A stretch of DNA of 64,000 nucleotides from Deinococcus puniceus (GCF_001644565.1 NZ_CP011387.1:2813501-2877500); one strand, 5' to 3'; shown: positions 18,006 to 26,875, numbered from the stretch's first letter. Program-made: numbers and translations. Notes: generated by a model from the sequence alone, not told the origin.

Positions 18006-19055
18006 GTGAACGCCGCCCTAGCCCAACAAGCTCTTCCCATTCCCGCCGTGCAACAGGCGCTGCTGACGTGGTTTGACCAGCATGGGCGGGCGCTGCCTTG
18101 GCGCTTGGGCGAAGAAGGTGCACGCGATCCGTACCGTGTCTGGGTGGCCGAAATCCTGCTTCAGCAAACGCAGGTGGCGCGGGGGTTGGTGTATTACGAG
18201 CGGTTTCTGACGGCGTTTCCGAGTGTAGAGGCGTTAGCCGAAGCACCTATAGACGCCGTGCTGAAGGCGTGGGAAGGCTGCGGCTACTACGCCCGCGCCC
18301 GCAATTTGCACAAAGCGGCGGGCATGATGGTGGCGGGCGGCATTCCCAGCACCTATGCGGGGTGGCTGGCCTTGCCGGGAGTCGGGCCGTACACGGCGGC
18401 GGCAGTAGCTAGCCTCGCCTTCAATGAGGGGCGGGCCGTGAACGACGGCAACGTGCGGCGCGTGCTGGCGCGGCTCTACGGCGAACGCCTGCCCACTGAA
18501 CCTTGGGTACAGGCGCGGGCCGACGCTTTGCTCGACCTCAGCCGCCCCGGAGCCTTCAACGAAGCGGTGATGGACTTGGGAGCCACCATCTGCACGCCCA
18601 AAGCGCCCCGTTGCAAGGTGTGCCCGCTGGCCGCGTGGTGTGAGGCGCGGGCCAGTGGCGAGCCGACAGCTTTTCCGGCTCCCAAAGTTCGGGCAGCGGT
18701 GCGGGATGTGGGGGCGGTGGCCGTCCTGATCGGCAACGAGCAACACGCTGTGCTGGAACGCCGCGAAGGAGCCTTGCTGGGCGGTCTAATGGGCTTGCCG
18801 TCTGAACTGCGGGAGCCGGATGAGGCGGGTGCAAAAGCTTTGGCCCGCCTATGCGCCCGCCTAAACGCCACGCCGGGGGCTTTGCTGGGCACAGTTACGC
18901 ACAGCATGACCCACCGCCGCATCGTGCTGGACGTGTACGCCGCCCAATCAGGGCAGGCCCGGACGCCCGTGCAGGACGCCGCCCTGTCGCGGCTGGATCA
19001 CAAAGCGTTGGGGCTACTGGCAGCGCGGCGGGGATCGTTGTTTGGGGTGGAATGA
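18006..19055 (+). CDS. mutY: A/G-specific adenine DNA glycosylase
   Basis: 349 aa. The HhH-GPD core has EILLQQTQVARG, the hairpin LPGVGPYTAAAVASLAF and the catalytic Asp in AVNDGNVRRVLARLYG. The 4Fe-4S ligands follow as C-x6-C-x2-C-x5-C (CTPKAPRCKVCPLAAWC). A C-terminal NUDIX-like domain for 8-oxoG recognition includes VLERREGALLGGLMGLP. MutY removes A opposite 8-oxoG. GTG 18006 is chosen because TACACT (17994-17999) ends 6 nt before it and because upstream in-frame sequence is a dispersed repeat. Confidence 0.93.
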   Translation: MNAALAQQALPIPAVQQALLTWFDQHGRALPWRLGEEGARDPYRVWVAEILLQQTQVARGLVYYERFLTAFPSVEALAEAPIDAVLKAWEGCGYYARARNLHKAAGMMVAGGIPSTYAGWLALPGVGPYTAAAVASLAFNEGRAVNDGNVRRVLARLYGERLPTEPWVQARADALLDLSRPGAFNEAVMDLGATICTPKAPRCKVCPLAAWCEARASGEPTAFPAPKVRAAVRDVGAVAVLIGNEQHAVLERREGALLGGLMGLPSELREPDEAGAKALARLCARLNATPGALLGTVTHSMTHRRIVLDVYAAQSGQARTPVQDAALSRLDHKALGLLAARRGSLFGVE

Positions 19056-19129
19056 AGAGACAAAGAGAACGTCGCAGCGTGAGCCACGACGTTCTTTCAG
19101 TTCAGAGAAGGAAAGTCTCGCGTTCTCCC

Positions 19130-21079
19130 CTACCCCCCCGCCACCCAGCGCCCGGCGTTTAAGCTGAGGCTGGCTTCGTCGCGGGCGCGGGCCAGTCGCC
19201 AGCGGCCCTGCGCGTCTTGCTGGGCCACCCACGCAAAGGCGCTGTCTTTGGCGCTCAGATGGCGCAGGCCGAGGGCGCTGGCCTGATCCAGCAGGCTCGC
19301 CAGTTGCACGGCTCCGGCGTCGTGCACGCCTTCTACAATGACGCCGCCGCCCACCAGCCAGGCGTCGTTGGGGCGTGGGGACGCAGACGCGGAGGCCGGA
19401 AGTGCCGCTTCCATTCCGAACGCACCGCCTTCTCCACCCGTCCCTCCACCGAAGTCGAACACGTCCAGCAAGCCGCTCAGGGCATCGGCCCCAAAAGTAG
19501 AGGTGACTTCCTGCGCGGCGCGGTATTCGGCGCGGGCTTCTTGCAGCATGGCTTCGGCGTCGGCCAAGGTCTGGGCGTAGTTGTCGCGGGCATCGGCAGA
19601 CATCGGGCCTAGACGGCGCTGGGCACGCAGGCTCTCGGCCAAACGGCCAAGACGCTGGGTGGTTTCTCCGGCCAAATGGCGCACCGTATCGTATTCGTTC
19701 ACCACGTGGTCGGCGCGGGCGTCGAAATCCTCGCGTTGCTGGGCAGCCTCGCCCATCCGGCGTTCCAGCAGCGTCCAGAGGTTGGCCGGGTCGACGTCCT
19801 CGCCGCGTGCCAGTGCAGCGCGGGCGGCCTCCAGTGCGGGGGCCAAGTCCATGTCTGCGCCCGGAACGTCGCGGGCGGCACGTTCCACGTCCATCAGTTC
19901 GCGCTGGCGCTCCAGCAGCAGTTCTGCGGCGGCCTGATCGAGGTCTGGGCTGGTCAGGGCGTTCAGGGTGGCGCTCAGTTCGCGCAGCTCGTCGGTGGCC
20001 AGTCCGCCGCCCGATAAGGTCATGCGGGCCACGTCCAGTGTCAGGCGGGCGGCCTGCACCGACGCCGTATTGGGCAAACCGGCAATCTGGGCGGCAATGG
20101 TGTCCAGTTCGGTCTGTTGCACCCTCAACGCCGCGTCACGGGCCGCTTCCAGTTCGGCACGCCAAGCGTCAACGGCTTCGGGCAGGAGCGAGCCGCCGTG
20201 CTGCTGGTTCTTCAATTTGCTGTGGCGGGCGTCTAGGTCGGCGCGGGCGTGCAGCAGCGGCCCAAACTCGCGGCCCAGATCGGCCAGTTGGCGGGCCGCG
20301 TGTTCCTGTTCCAGCGCCAGCACCCGCGCCTGCACCTCGGCCTGCATCTCGGCAGACACCGCCGCCTGTTGGGGCGCGTCTCCCAGACTTTCGGCGGTCA
20401 GGGTCTGCACCACCGAAGATTCCAGTTGCTTGCGCAGTTTGAAGGTGATATTGCGGGCGCGTTCCACCTCGGCGGGCAGCAGCGTGCCCTGCTTCTGGGC
20501 GTCGGCCAGCTGCGTGATCAGGTTCTCCAAGCGGCGCACGTCTTTGCCGCCCATCGCCTCTACGCGCCGGAAGGTCGCCTGCAATTCGGCCAAATCCTGC
20601 GCCTGAGACACCAAACCTTCTTGCAGGCGGCGCTCCATGCGGGCAATCAGGTCTTGGCCTTCTTGCACCAGCAAGGCGGTGTCTTTGCCCGCCTCTTCTT
20701 CTTGCCGCGCCACGCCCAACAGGCCGCGCAACCGCTGGGCTTCGGGCCAGTCGAAGTACAGCCCAAAGCGCTTGGCCCCCTCTTCCAGTTCGGCCACGCC
20801 GCTCTCTGCAAAGCTGGGCAGCGCCCGCTCCTGCGTGGTCTTAGACAACTGCTCGATCACGTCCGACACGCGCCGTTTGGCCAGAGCCGCCGGGACACTG
20901 AGCTGCAAGCGCTTAAACACCTCGCGCTTCAGAATGTCTTCCATGGTCGCGGCGTCCAGCCGTTCCGGGGTGGTGTTGCGGGCATGTGCGGCGTCCAGAA
21001 CAATGCGTTCCAGGGCGCGGGGCGACACCAGGTCACCCAACATCCGCACGGGCAGGCGGTGCAAGGCGGAAGAACTCAT
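19130..21079 (-). CDS. Large coiled-coil protein sharing an N-terminal domain with the 22877-23611 product
   Basis: 649 aa, not recognised. Residues 11-66 align without gaps to residues 10-65 of the roadblock-like protein two genes upstream (both contain VS-x-RA-x-E and LxRL...P blocks). Residues 85-520 are almost wholly heptad-like helix (ARMERRLQEGLVSQAQDLAELQ, RVLALEQEHAARQLADLG). A Gly-rich linker near 553-570 leads to a compact C-terminal domain (WLVGGGVIVEGVHDAGAVQLASLLDQAS...WVAQQDAQGRWRLARARDEA shows alternating strands). No signal or membrane segment. A TAGGCT box at 21086-21091 lies 6 nt before the ATG. Confidence 0.8.
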   Translation of the reverse strand: MSSSALHRLPVRMLGDLVSPRALERIVLDAAHARNTTPERLDAATMEDILKREVFKRLQLSVPAALAKRRVSDVIEQLSKTTQERALPSFAESGVAELEEGAKRFGLYFDWPEAQRLRGLLGVARQEEEAGKDTALLVQEGQDLIARMERRLQEGLVSQAQDLAELQATFRRVEAMGGKDVRRLENLITQLADAQKQGTLLPAEVERARNITFKLRKQLESSVVQTLTAESLGDAPQQAAVSAEMQAEVQARVLALEQEHAARQLADLGREFGPLLHARADLDARHSKLKNQQHGGSLLPEAVDAWRAELEAARDAALRVQQTELDTIAAQIAGLPNTASVQAARLTLDVARMTLSGGGLATDELRELSATLNALTSPDLDQAAAELLLERQRELMDVERAARDVPGADMDLAPALEAARAALARGEDVDPANLWTLLERRMGEAAQQREDFDARADHVVNEYDTVRHLAGETTQRLGRLAESLRAQRRLGPMSADARDNYAQTLADAEAMLQEARAEYRAAQEVTSTFGADALSGLLDVFDFGGGTGGEGGAFGMEAALPASASASPRPNDAWLVGGGVIVEGVHDAGAVQLASLLDQASALGLRHLSAKDSAFAWVAQQDAQGRWRLARARDEASLSLNAGRWVAGG

Positions 21080-21124
21080 AGGCTCAGCCTACTGCCGCGC
21101 CCCAACGCTGTCTTTGCAGCATTC

Positions 21125-21169
21125 GTCATTACGGATACAGTCATTGCAGATACGGTCATTACAGATCTC
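21125..21169. repeat. Three tandem 15-bp repeats
   Basis: Units start at 21125, 21140 and 21155 and read GTCATTACGGATACA, GTCATTGCAGATACG and GTCATTACAGATCTC. They lie 35-90 bp upstream of the 21079 start, before its -10 box on the minus strand. They could be a direct-repeat operator. Confidence 0.6.
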
Positions 21170-21212
21170 GTCTTAGCATCGGCCGTCAGCAGGGCGGCCT
21201 GCCGCGTCTGCC

Positions 21213-22880
21213 TCATACTTCTTCATCCCAGTCGAGGCTCTGGTGGGTGGCATTTTCGGCCACCGTATGCTTGCCGATCAGTCCGAATTGTTCGCACAAT
21301 CCCCGGAATCCGAAGGCAGTCAGGCCAATCGCCAGCGCACTGGTCAGCGCCCACAGCGGCAGCCCATACGCGCCCTGCGTGAGGGTGAAATTGGTGGCCG
21401 AGCGCAGGAAGCCCACGCCCGCCGCGTCGCCGATAGCGCCCAGAAGTCCCATCAGCCCTTCTAGCAATAGGGGCAGCAGCAGCAGCACCAGCCCTCCGGC
21501 AATGGCCCGCCAGTAGGTATTGCGGCCCCCGAACGCGAGGTTCAGCAGGTACAGCGGCACGAAGGCCAGCAGCGCCAGCAGCGCAAAAATGCCCACCCGC
21601 AGCCAGCCGCCAAACGAACGGGCCACGCCCGCCGACGCCGCGTTCAGGGCGCTGACAGGCTCTCCGGCCACCCGCCGCTCCAGATTACCCACCTCGCCGA
21701 TCAGGGCCTGAATATCGGTGGGCCGCAACGCCTGCCGGTCTTGTGCAGCGGTCAGGTCTTGCACCAGATCGCTGTAGCCGCTGTCGCTCCGGACGGCCTC
21801 GGGGGTACGGGCGAGGGCCGAGTTGGCCGCACTGAGCGCCGTGCGAACGGTGGGGCCGTCGGCGTGGCTGGCGGCGTTCAGCGCGCGTCCGAGTGCGCCG
21901 TACACGCCGTCCATGCCCTGCGCCGTCCCGCTCTGAGCCGCCCCACCCAGTGCCGCCCCGTTCTGCCCCGTCTGCGTGCCCTGCGAACCTTGTGCAGCAG
22001 GCGTCGGTGCAGGATCAACAGGGTCAGGGTCGGCAGCCGGGGTGGCAGGAGGAGGCAGGGGCGTAGAGGGCGGCGGGGTGCTGACCGTGCTGGCCGCCGT
22101 GACCAACGAACGGTTCAGGCTCGCCGTACCGCTACGGAGCGCGGTCAGGGACTGGCCCAACGCCGCCGTATCACCCGCCGTCAGTTGCCCGAGGGCATCG
22201 GTAAATTGCGTGACGGTGAGCGTGCCCACGCCCTGCGCGTTTTGCACCACCGTAAACCAGCCGGTAGCCCGCGCCAGATTCAGATAAGCCGCGCCGCTGC
22301 GAACCGGGCGGGCCGCCGCGAGGGCCGCGCTGACATTCTGGGCCGCCGAACGCTGCAACCGCCACGCCACGCGCTCCAGTCGTCCGGCCCGCGCGTCGGC
22401 GGTCAGGGCCTGCGCGCCCGCCGCACTCAGGCCAAATTCACGCGCCAGTACCCGCAGCTGGGCGTCCCCGTTGGCAGACGCGCCCGCCAGCAGGGTCAGG
22501 GTCTGGTCTTGCAGGGCGCGGCGCATCAGGCCACGTGCCAGCAAAATCTGCGCCTGCACTTCGGCGGGGGTGCGGGCCAGTGCGGCGCGTGCGCCCGTCA
22601 AGGCGTCGCTGATGCCGCCCGCGATCTGGCGGTTGCGTAGCGTCGGATCAAGCTGCTTCATGGCTTCGGAGGCCCGGTCTAGCTGCGTGAGTGCCGCCGC
22701 CGCGCTGGTATTCCGCGCCTCGTAGGCGGCGTCTAGGCTGCGGGCAACGGCGTTGTATGCTCCCAAGTCTTGTGCGCCAGCCGTGCCCAGCACCGCCAGA
22801 AGCAGAGGGCCAGCGACGGGGGCAAAGGCTTTCGGCCAGCCACGCGGCCCACCCAGCCCGGAACCCGGCTTCACGCTCAC
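21213..22880 (-). CDS. Exported helical protein with C-terminal membrane domain
   Basis: 555 aa from GTG 22880, which overlaps the upstream stop as GTGA. A signal peptide ends near GTAGAQ (about residue 36). A helical domain follows (LGAYNAVARSLDAAYEARN...). A Pro-rich linker around residue 275 leads to a second, similar helical segment (VYGALGRALNAASHADGPT). Near 430-540 there are three to four membrane segments (VGIFALLALLAFVPLYLL; GLVLLLLPLLLEGLMGLLG; LPLWALTSALAIGLTAF), and then an acidic tail SLDWDEEV. Not a family I recognise. It may anchor its cytoplasmic partners. Confidence 0.75.
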   Translation of the reverse strand: MSVKPGSGLGGPRGWPKAFAPVAGPLLLAVLGTAGAQDLGAYNAVARSLDAAYEARNTSAAAALTQLDRASEAMKQLDPTLRNRQIAGGISDALTGARAALARTPAEVQAQILLARGLMRRALQDQTLTLLAGASANGDAQLRVLAREFGLSAAGAQALTADARAGRLERVAWRLQRSAAQNVSAALAAARPVRSGAAYLNLARATGWFTVVQNAQGVGTLTVTQFTDALGQLTAGDTAALGQSLTALRSGTASLNRSLVTAASTVSTPPPSTPLPPPATPAADPDPVDPAPTPAAQGSQGTQTGQNGAALGGAAQSGTAQGMDGVYGALGRALNAASHADGPTVRTALSAANSALARTPEAVRSDSGYSDLVQDLTAAQDRQALRPTDIQALIGEVGNLERRVAGEPVSALNAASAGVARSFGGWLRVGIFALLALLAFVPLYLLNLAFGGRNTYWRAIAGGLVLLLLPLLLEGLMGLLGAIGDAAGVGFLRSATNFTLTQGAYGLPLWALTSALAIGLTAFGFRGLCEQFGLIGKHTVAENATHQSLDWDEEV

Positions 22881-23611
22881 AGCGCCACCTGAATCTGACT
22901 GAGTTCGGTTAACAGGCGGCCCACATTCACTTGCGGCCCGGCCACCACCGCTACGCAGTACTGGCCGAGCGGCCTCATGCACACCGTTTGACCGCCCAAG
23001 TCCGCCGACATCAGGGTCAGGGCGCGTTTTTGAAACAGCAGGGCCGTGGCCGCCACCACACCGCTGAGTCCGGCGGCGTCCCGCAGCGCCCGCACGCGCA
23101 ACACCTCGCCTGTGGAGCGGCAGACCATCACGCCCATCACGCCCTGCATGCGGGCAAAGTCCAGAATCACATCGTCCTGACCGCTGGTGGTGCCCAACTC
23201 ATAGACGCGCACGCCCACCGGCCCGGTGTAATCGGGGTCGTCGAACTCGAAATCGTCTGCATTGAGGTCGTAGGGTTCTTGCCAGTGGGTACCGGTATTC
23301 GTCATGGCTGCTCCCTCGTCCCACATCGCCACCGGAATCGTTTCAGAAAACAGGGTGGGCGCTTTGGGGTACTGCACTTCTAGTCGGCTGGCAAGCGCCC
23401 TCAGCTCGGCGCGGGCGCGGGCCTGAGGCAACACCACGGACAACCGGTTCAGCAGCGGCCCCGACAAGACCCGCTGCATCTCTAGGGCACTGACGCCTTC
23501 CGAGGTCAGGTTCTGTTCGCGCAGCGCGGCCCGCAGCATCGTTTCGGCAGCACGTTCAGAAACGCTGCCCGCAAGGGCACGCACAATCATGGAGTACACG
23601 GCGTTCGTCAT
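22877..23611 (-). CDS. Roadblock/LC7-like protein with Deinococcus-type N-terminal helical domain
   Basis: 244 aa. Residues 1-75 form the helical domain shared with the 649-aa coiled-coil protein. Residues 85-140 are acidic (DLNADDFEFDDPDY). The C-terminal 100 residues look like a roadblock/LC7 fold (GVMVCRSTGEVLRVRALRD, then a helix AATALLFQKRA, a strand TVCMRPLGQYCVAVVAG and a final helix). Such proteins partner with small Ras-like GTPases in bacteria (MglB type), but no GTPase gene is adjacent. ATG 23611 follows GAGG. It is the first gene of the cluster. Confidence 0.72.
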   Translation of the reverse strand: MTNAVYSMIVRALAGSVSERAAETMLRAALREQNLTSEGVSALEMQRVLSGPLLNRLSVVLPQARARAELRALASRLEVQYPKAPTLFSETIPVAMWDEGAAMTNTGTHWQEPYDLNADDFEFDDPDYTGPVGVRVYELGTTSGQDDVILDFARMQGVMGVMVCRSTGEVLRVRALRDAAGLSGVVAATALLFQKRALTLMSADLGGQTVCMRPLGQYCVAVVAGPQVNVGRLLTELSQIQVAL

Positions 23612-23962
23612 GGAAAGAACCTCAGAGGAAGGGGTGGGGAAAGGACAGGAACCAGTGTCAGGCGAGGCTGGACGGTTTGTAACTGCGCCGCATCAGCAGA
23701 AGGAAACACCCTGAGCGTCAATTCCGTCCGGAGCGGCACAAGTGAGCAACGTGAGAAATCCTCACGCGAGTATAGGTGCGTCCACCTTACATTTTTGTCT
23801 CACCAGCGGCACTTTTAGAGCATTTATCACAAAGAATCGAGCTCCCGTTCTGCGGATTGCCTCCAAGTCTAGCTGACCGGTGAAGCAGCGCTTCAGCTCG
23901 CTGCGGCCTGTGCGTCTGCCCGAACCGGACGATCCCCCACTCCGCGCCCTACACTGTTTGTC
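23612..23962. other. Divergent intergenic region
   Basis: 351 bp between the roadblock-like gene and the KBL/BioF-type gene. On the plus strand TACACT (23950-23955) is a leaderless-type -10 box for ATG 23963. On the minus strand a TTGACG occurs near 23720 without a clear partner. No repeat family or gene is seen. Confidence 0.45.
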
Positions 23963-25153
23963 ATGTCCACGACCCTCTCGGCCCGCCTGAGTACTGAACT
24001 TTCTGCCCTGAGAGACAGTGGCCTGCTGATTCGCCCCCGCGTGCTTGAAGCCCCGCAGCGTGCCCGCACCCGCGTGGACGGCGTGGACGTGGTGAACCTC
24101 GCCAGCAACAATTACTTGGGCTTTGCCGACCACCCCGACATCAAGGCGCGGGCCGCCGAGTACTTGCAGACTTGGGGCGCGGGTGCGGGGGCCGTGCGAA
24201 CCATCGCCGGAACGCTGCAAATCCATGAAGACTTCGAGACGCAACTGGCCGCCTTCAAGCACACGGGCAGTGCGCTGGTGCTGCAAAGCGGCTTCACGAC
24301 CAATCAGGGCGTGCTGGGCACCCTGCTGCAACCCGGCGACGTGGTGGTCAGCGACGAACTGAACCACGCCAGCATCATTGACGGGTTGAGGCTGACCAAA
24401 GCCACCAAAAAGATTTACAAGCACAGCGACCCCACCGACCTAGACCGCGTGCTGAGTGAAAACGACACCGAGGGTCTGAAAATGGTGGTCACAGACGGCG
24501 TGTTCAGCATGGACGGCGACATCGCCCCGCTGGACGAACTGGTGGCAGTGGCCCGCAAACACGGCGCGGTGACGTATGTGGACGACGCGCACGGCTCAGG
24601 TGTGCTGGGCGCAGACGGACGCGGCACGGTGCATCATTTTGGGCTGGAGGGTGCAGAGGACGTGATTCAGGTGGGCACGCTGAGCAAGGCGTGGGGCGCG
24701 GTGGGCGGCTACGCGGCGGGTCACGGCGACCTGCGCCAACTCCTCATCAACCGGGCGCGGCCCTACCTGTTTTCGACGGCCCAGCCGCCTGCGGTGGTGG
24801 GTGCGTTGGCGGCGGCCCTCGAACTGGTGGTGCGCGACCCCAGCCTGATGGAGCGCCTGTGGAGCAACACGCGCTACTTCAAGGCAGAGTTGGCGACGTT
24901 GGGCTTTGACACGATGGGCAGCCAGACGCCCATTACGCCCGTGCTGTTTGGCGAACCGGAAGCCGCGTTCGAGGCCAGCCGCCGCCTGCTTACAAAAGGG
25001 GTCTTTGCCGTGGGACTAGGCTTTCCCACTGTGCCGCGAGGACTGGCCCGCATTCGGAACATCGTCACTGCCGAACACACCAAAGAAGACCTCGATTTCG
25101 CGCTGGGAGCCTATCAACGGGTGGGCAAGGGCTTGGGCATCATCGGGGCATGA
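23963..25153 (+). CDS. Alpha-oxoamine synthase: glycine C-acetyltransferase / 8-amino-7-oxononanoate synthase
   Basis: 396 aa, class II PLP fold. Motifs: NLASNNYLGFADHP (41-54), GAGAGAVRTIAGT, SDELNHASIIDG, the cofactor-binding VDDAHGSGVLG and the Schiff-base Lys in TLSKAWGAVGGY. In the Thermus-Deinococcus group a single enzyme can carry out both the kbl and bioF reactions, so I leave the symbol empty. No biotin genes or threonine dehydrogenase are adjacent. TACACT ends 7 nt before the ATG. The GNAT gene overlaps its stop as ATGA. Confidence 0.9.
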   Translation: MSTTLSARLSTELSALRDSGLLIRPRVLEAPQRARTRVDGVDVVNLASNNYLGFADHPDIKARAAEYLQTWGAGAGAVRTIAGTLQIHEDFETQLAAFKHTGSALVLQSGFTTNQGVLGTLLQPGDVVVSDELNHASIIDGLRLTKATKKIYKHSDPTDLDRVLSENDTEGLKMVVTDGVFSMDGDIAPLDELVAVARKHGAVTYVDDAHGSGVLGADGRGTVHHFGLEGAEDVIQVGTLSKAWGAVGGYAAGHGDLRQLLINRARPYLFSTAQPPAVVGALAAALELVVRDPSLMERLWSNTRYFKAELATLGFDTMGSQTPITPVLFGEPEAAFEASRRLLTKGVFAVGLGFPTVPRGLARIRNIVTAEHTKEDLDFALGAYQRVGKGLGIIGA

Positions 25154-25581
25154 GCGCCCACCCCCTCAACCACAGTCCAATCAGTTACCGCGTGCGGGCA
25201 GAGCTGGCATTGGCCGACTTGGGCAAGCTACGGGAAGCCGCGTGGGGCGGGCAGGATGACGGCTCTTGGTGGAAGCCCGTGCTGGAGCGCAGCCTGACTT
25301 GGGTCACGGCGCATGACGGCGCGGCGTTGGTGGGCTTCGTGAACGTGGCGTGGGACGGCGGCGTTCACGCTTTTTTGCTGGATACGACGGTTCATCCCAA
25401 CTGGCAGAGGCGTGGGATCGGCACCCAACTGGTGCGCCGCGCTGCCGAGGCCGCCCGAACCGGAGCCACCCAGATTGGACAGGTGGAATGGCTGCACGTA
25501 GATTTTGAACCATACCTGAGCGAGTTTTACGCTGGGTGCGGGTTCCAGAGTACGGCGGCGGGCTTGCTCCGGTTGAAGTGA
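25150..25581 (+). CDS. GNAT family N-acetyltransferase
   Basis: 143 aa. The acetyl-CoA site is seen in LDTTVHPNWQRRGIGTQLVRRAAEAAR (V-x4-RRGIG), followed by a typical GNAT C-terminus (YLSEFYAGCGFQSTAAGLLRL). The ATG overlaps the preceding stop, so the two are one transcription unit. The acceptor substrate is unknown. Confidence 0.87.
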   Translation: MSAHPLNHSPISYRVRAELALADLGKLREAAWGGQDDGSWWKPVLERSLTWVTAHDGAALVGFVNVAWDGGVHAFLLDTTVHPNWQRRGIGTQLVRRAAEAARTGATQIGQVEWLHVDFEPYLSEFYAGCGFQSTAAGLLRLK

Positions 25582-25600
25582 GCGGCGGAGGTGGTGAGTA

Positions 25601-25706
25601 GACCCCCCCGTTGCTGACGCAACGCCCCCCCTTAAAGGGGAGGACAGCTGCTTTTGCGCTCCCCTTGACTGGCGGGGGCTGGCTGCAAAGCAGACTGGGG
25701 GTTTTG
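25601..25706. repeat. Dispersed repeat, CGTTGC/GCAACG hairpin family (full copy)
   Basis: Complete order of blocks: ACCCCCCC, CGTTGC-TGAC-GCAACG, C-tract, GGGGAGGACAGCTG, GGGGCTGGCTGC, and AGCAGACTGGGGGTTTT. It begins 20 bp after the GNAT stop and ends 133 bp before menG. Confidence 0.68.
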
Positions 25707-25838
25707 CCGGGAACTTAGATTGCGGCTTGGCTCCCACCAAACGCTGCCGAGTCAGAGAGCCATAAATAAAGATCGGCGCGTTCAAGAATCCACACAGGGC
25801 CACACGCCCCCGCCCGCCGCGCCTATCATCAGGCCCAT

Positions 25839-26582
25839 ATGACTTCCCCGCCGTCCATGCCACCCGTCGGAGACAAGCAAGATAAAGGCGCGGGCGTGCA
25901 GGCCATGTTCGCTTCCATCGCGCCCCGTTACGACCTGCTGAACCGGGTGCTGAGCCTCGGTATAGACCGCTCTTGGCGGCGGGAGGCCACCCGCGAAGCC
26001 TTGGCGCTGAGCAACCCGAACGGTGCAGGCGCACGGGTGCTGGATGTGGCGACGGGCACGGCAGATTTCGCGCTGGAACTCAAAGCCACAGCGCCGGGGG
26101 CCGAAGTGATCGGCAGCGACTTCGTGCCCGAAATGCTGGCGATTGGCCGAGTGAAGGCCAAAGCCCGCCAGATAGACATCGTGCTGGAAGAGGGCGACGC
26201 CCTGAATCTGCCCTACCCCGACGCCAGTTTCGATGTGATTACCTGTGCGTTCGGCTTCCGCAACTTTGCCGACTATGCACGCGGGCTGGCCGAGTTTCAC
26301 CGAGTCCTCACGCCGGGTGGCCGATTGGTCATCTTGGAGTTTCCGCCGCCGCGTGCGGGCCTGTTCGGGAGCGTGTTCCGCTTCTATTTCCGCCATATCC
26401 TGCCGCGGATCGGAGCGCTGGTCAGCGGGAATGCCGGGGCTTACACCTACCTGCCCGAAAGCGTGCTGGCCTTCCCCGACCCCGAACGCTTGGCAGGCCT
26501 GATGCGGGCCACCGGCTTCCACACAAGATTCAAGCTGCTGAGCGCGGGCATTGCGGCGATTCATGTGGGGGATAAGGGGTAG
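25839..26582 (+). CDS. menG: Demethylmenaquinone methyltransferase (UbiE/MenG)
   Basis: 247 aa. Family motifs: VQAMFASIAPRYDLLNRVLSLGID (19-42), the SAM loop VLDVATGTADFAL, and the UbiE signatures DVITCAFGFRNFADY and RVLTPGGRLVILEF. It methylates demethylmenaquinone, the last step to menaquinone, the respiratory quinone of deinococci. TATCAT near 25824-25829 lies about 9 nt before the ATG. Repeats flank it on both sides, so it appears monocistronic. Confidence 0.92.
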   Translation: MTSPPSMPPVGDKQDKGAGVQAMFASIAPRYDLLNRVLSLGIDRSWRREATREALALSNPNGAGARVLDVATGTADFALELKATAPGAEVIGSDFVPEMLAIGRVKAKARQIDIVLEEGDALNLPYPDASFDVITCAFGFRNFADYARGLAEFHRVLTPGGRLVILEFPPPRAGLFGSVFRFYFRHILPRIGALVSGNAGAYTYLPESVLAFPDPERLAGLMRATGFHTRFKLLSAGIAAIHVGDKG

Positions 26583-26593
26583 AGACAGGCTGC

Positions 26594-26640
26594 ACGGGCG
26601 AACCCCCCATTGCTCCGCGATGCCCCCCTTGAGGTGAGGA
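26594..26640. repeat. Partial copy of the hairpin-family repeat
   Basis: It has the AACCCCCC end and degenerate TTGC/GCGA arms with C-tracts, then breaks off at GAGGTGAGGA. It abuts another repeat that starts at 26671. Confidence 0.4.
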
Positions 26641-26670
26641 AACAGCCCACGACCCCGCCACCCCACACCG

Positions 26671-26875
26671 TCCCCGCCCATCCATGTGAGGCCGTCGTCC
26701 ACGCAGTGGGCGGGCCAATTCCATTTTGGAATGAACTGGCGATTCCGCTTCAGGCGAGGGATTCCGCCGAGTCTGAATGCGGCAAGATCAATCCTCCTCA
26801 GCGGAGCGTCACTCCCCATGCCCCCTTTGGGGGTAGGGGGCTGGGGGGTGGGGGATGCAAACGTGGGACAAGCGC
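26671..26875 (+). repeat. Dispersed ~200-bp repeat, GTGAGGCCGTC family (copy 1)
   Basis: Its 38-bp block at 26686-26723 is identical to 43783-43820 and to the complement of 52349-52386; a diverged version lies at 45536-45573. Shared blocks follow in the same order: GGCGATTCCGCTTC, GATCAATCCTCC, GCGGAGCG, CCCCCTTTGGGGG, GGCTGGGGGGTGGGGG and ACGTGGGACAAG. Non-coding. It fills most of the menG-pnkp gap. Confidence 0.75.

Noticed and set aside
23762..24424. Minus-strand open frame over the start of the KBL/BioF-type gene
   Set aside because: It overlaps the N-terminal catalytic region of a clear enzyme and shows no protein-like motif.
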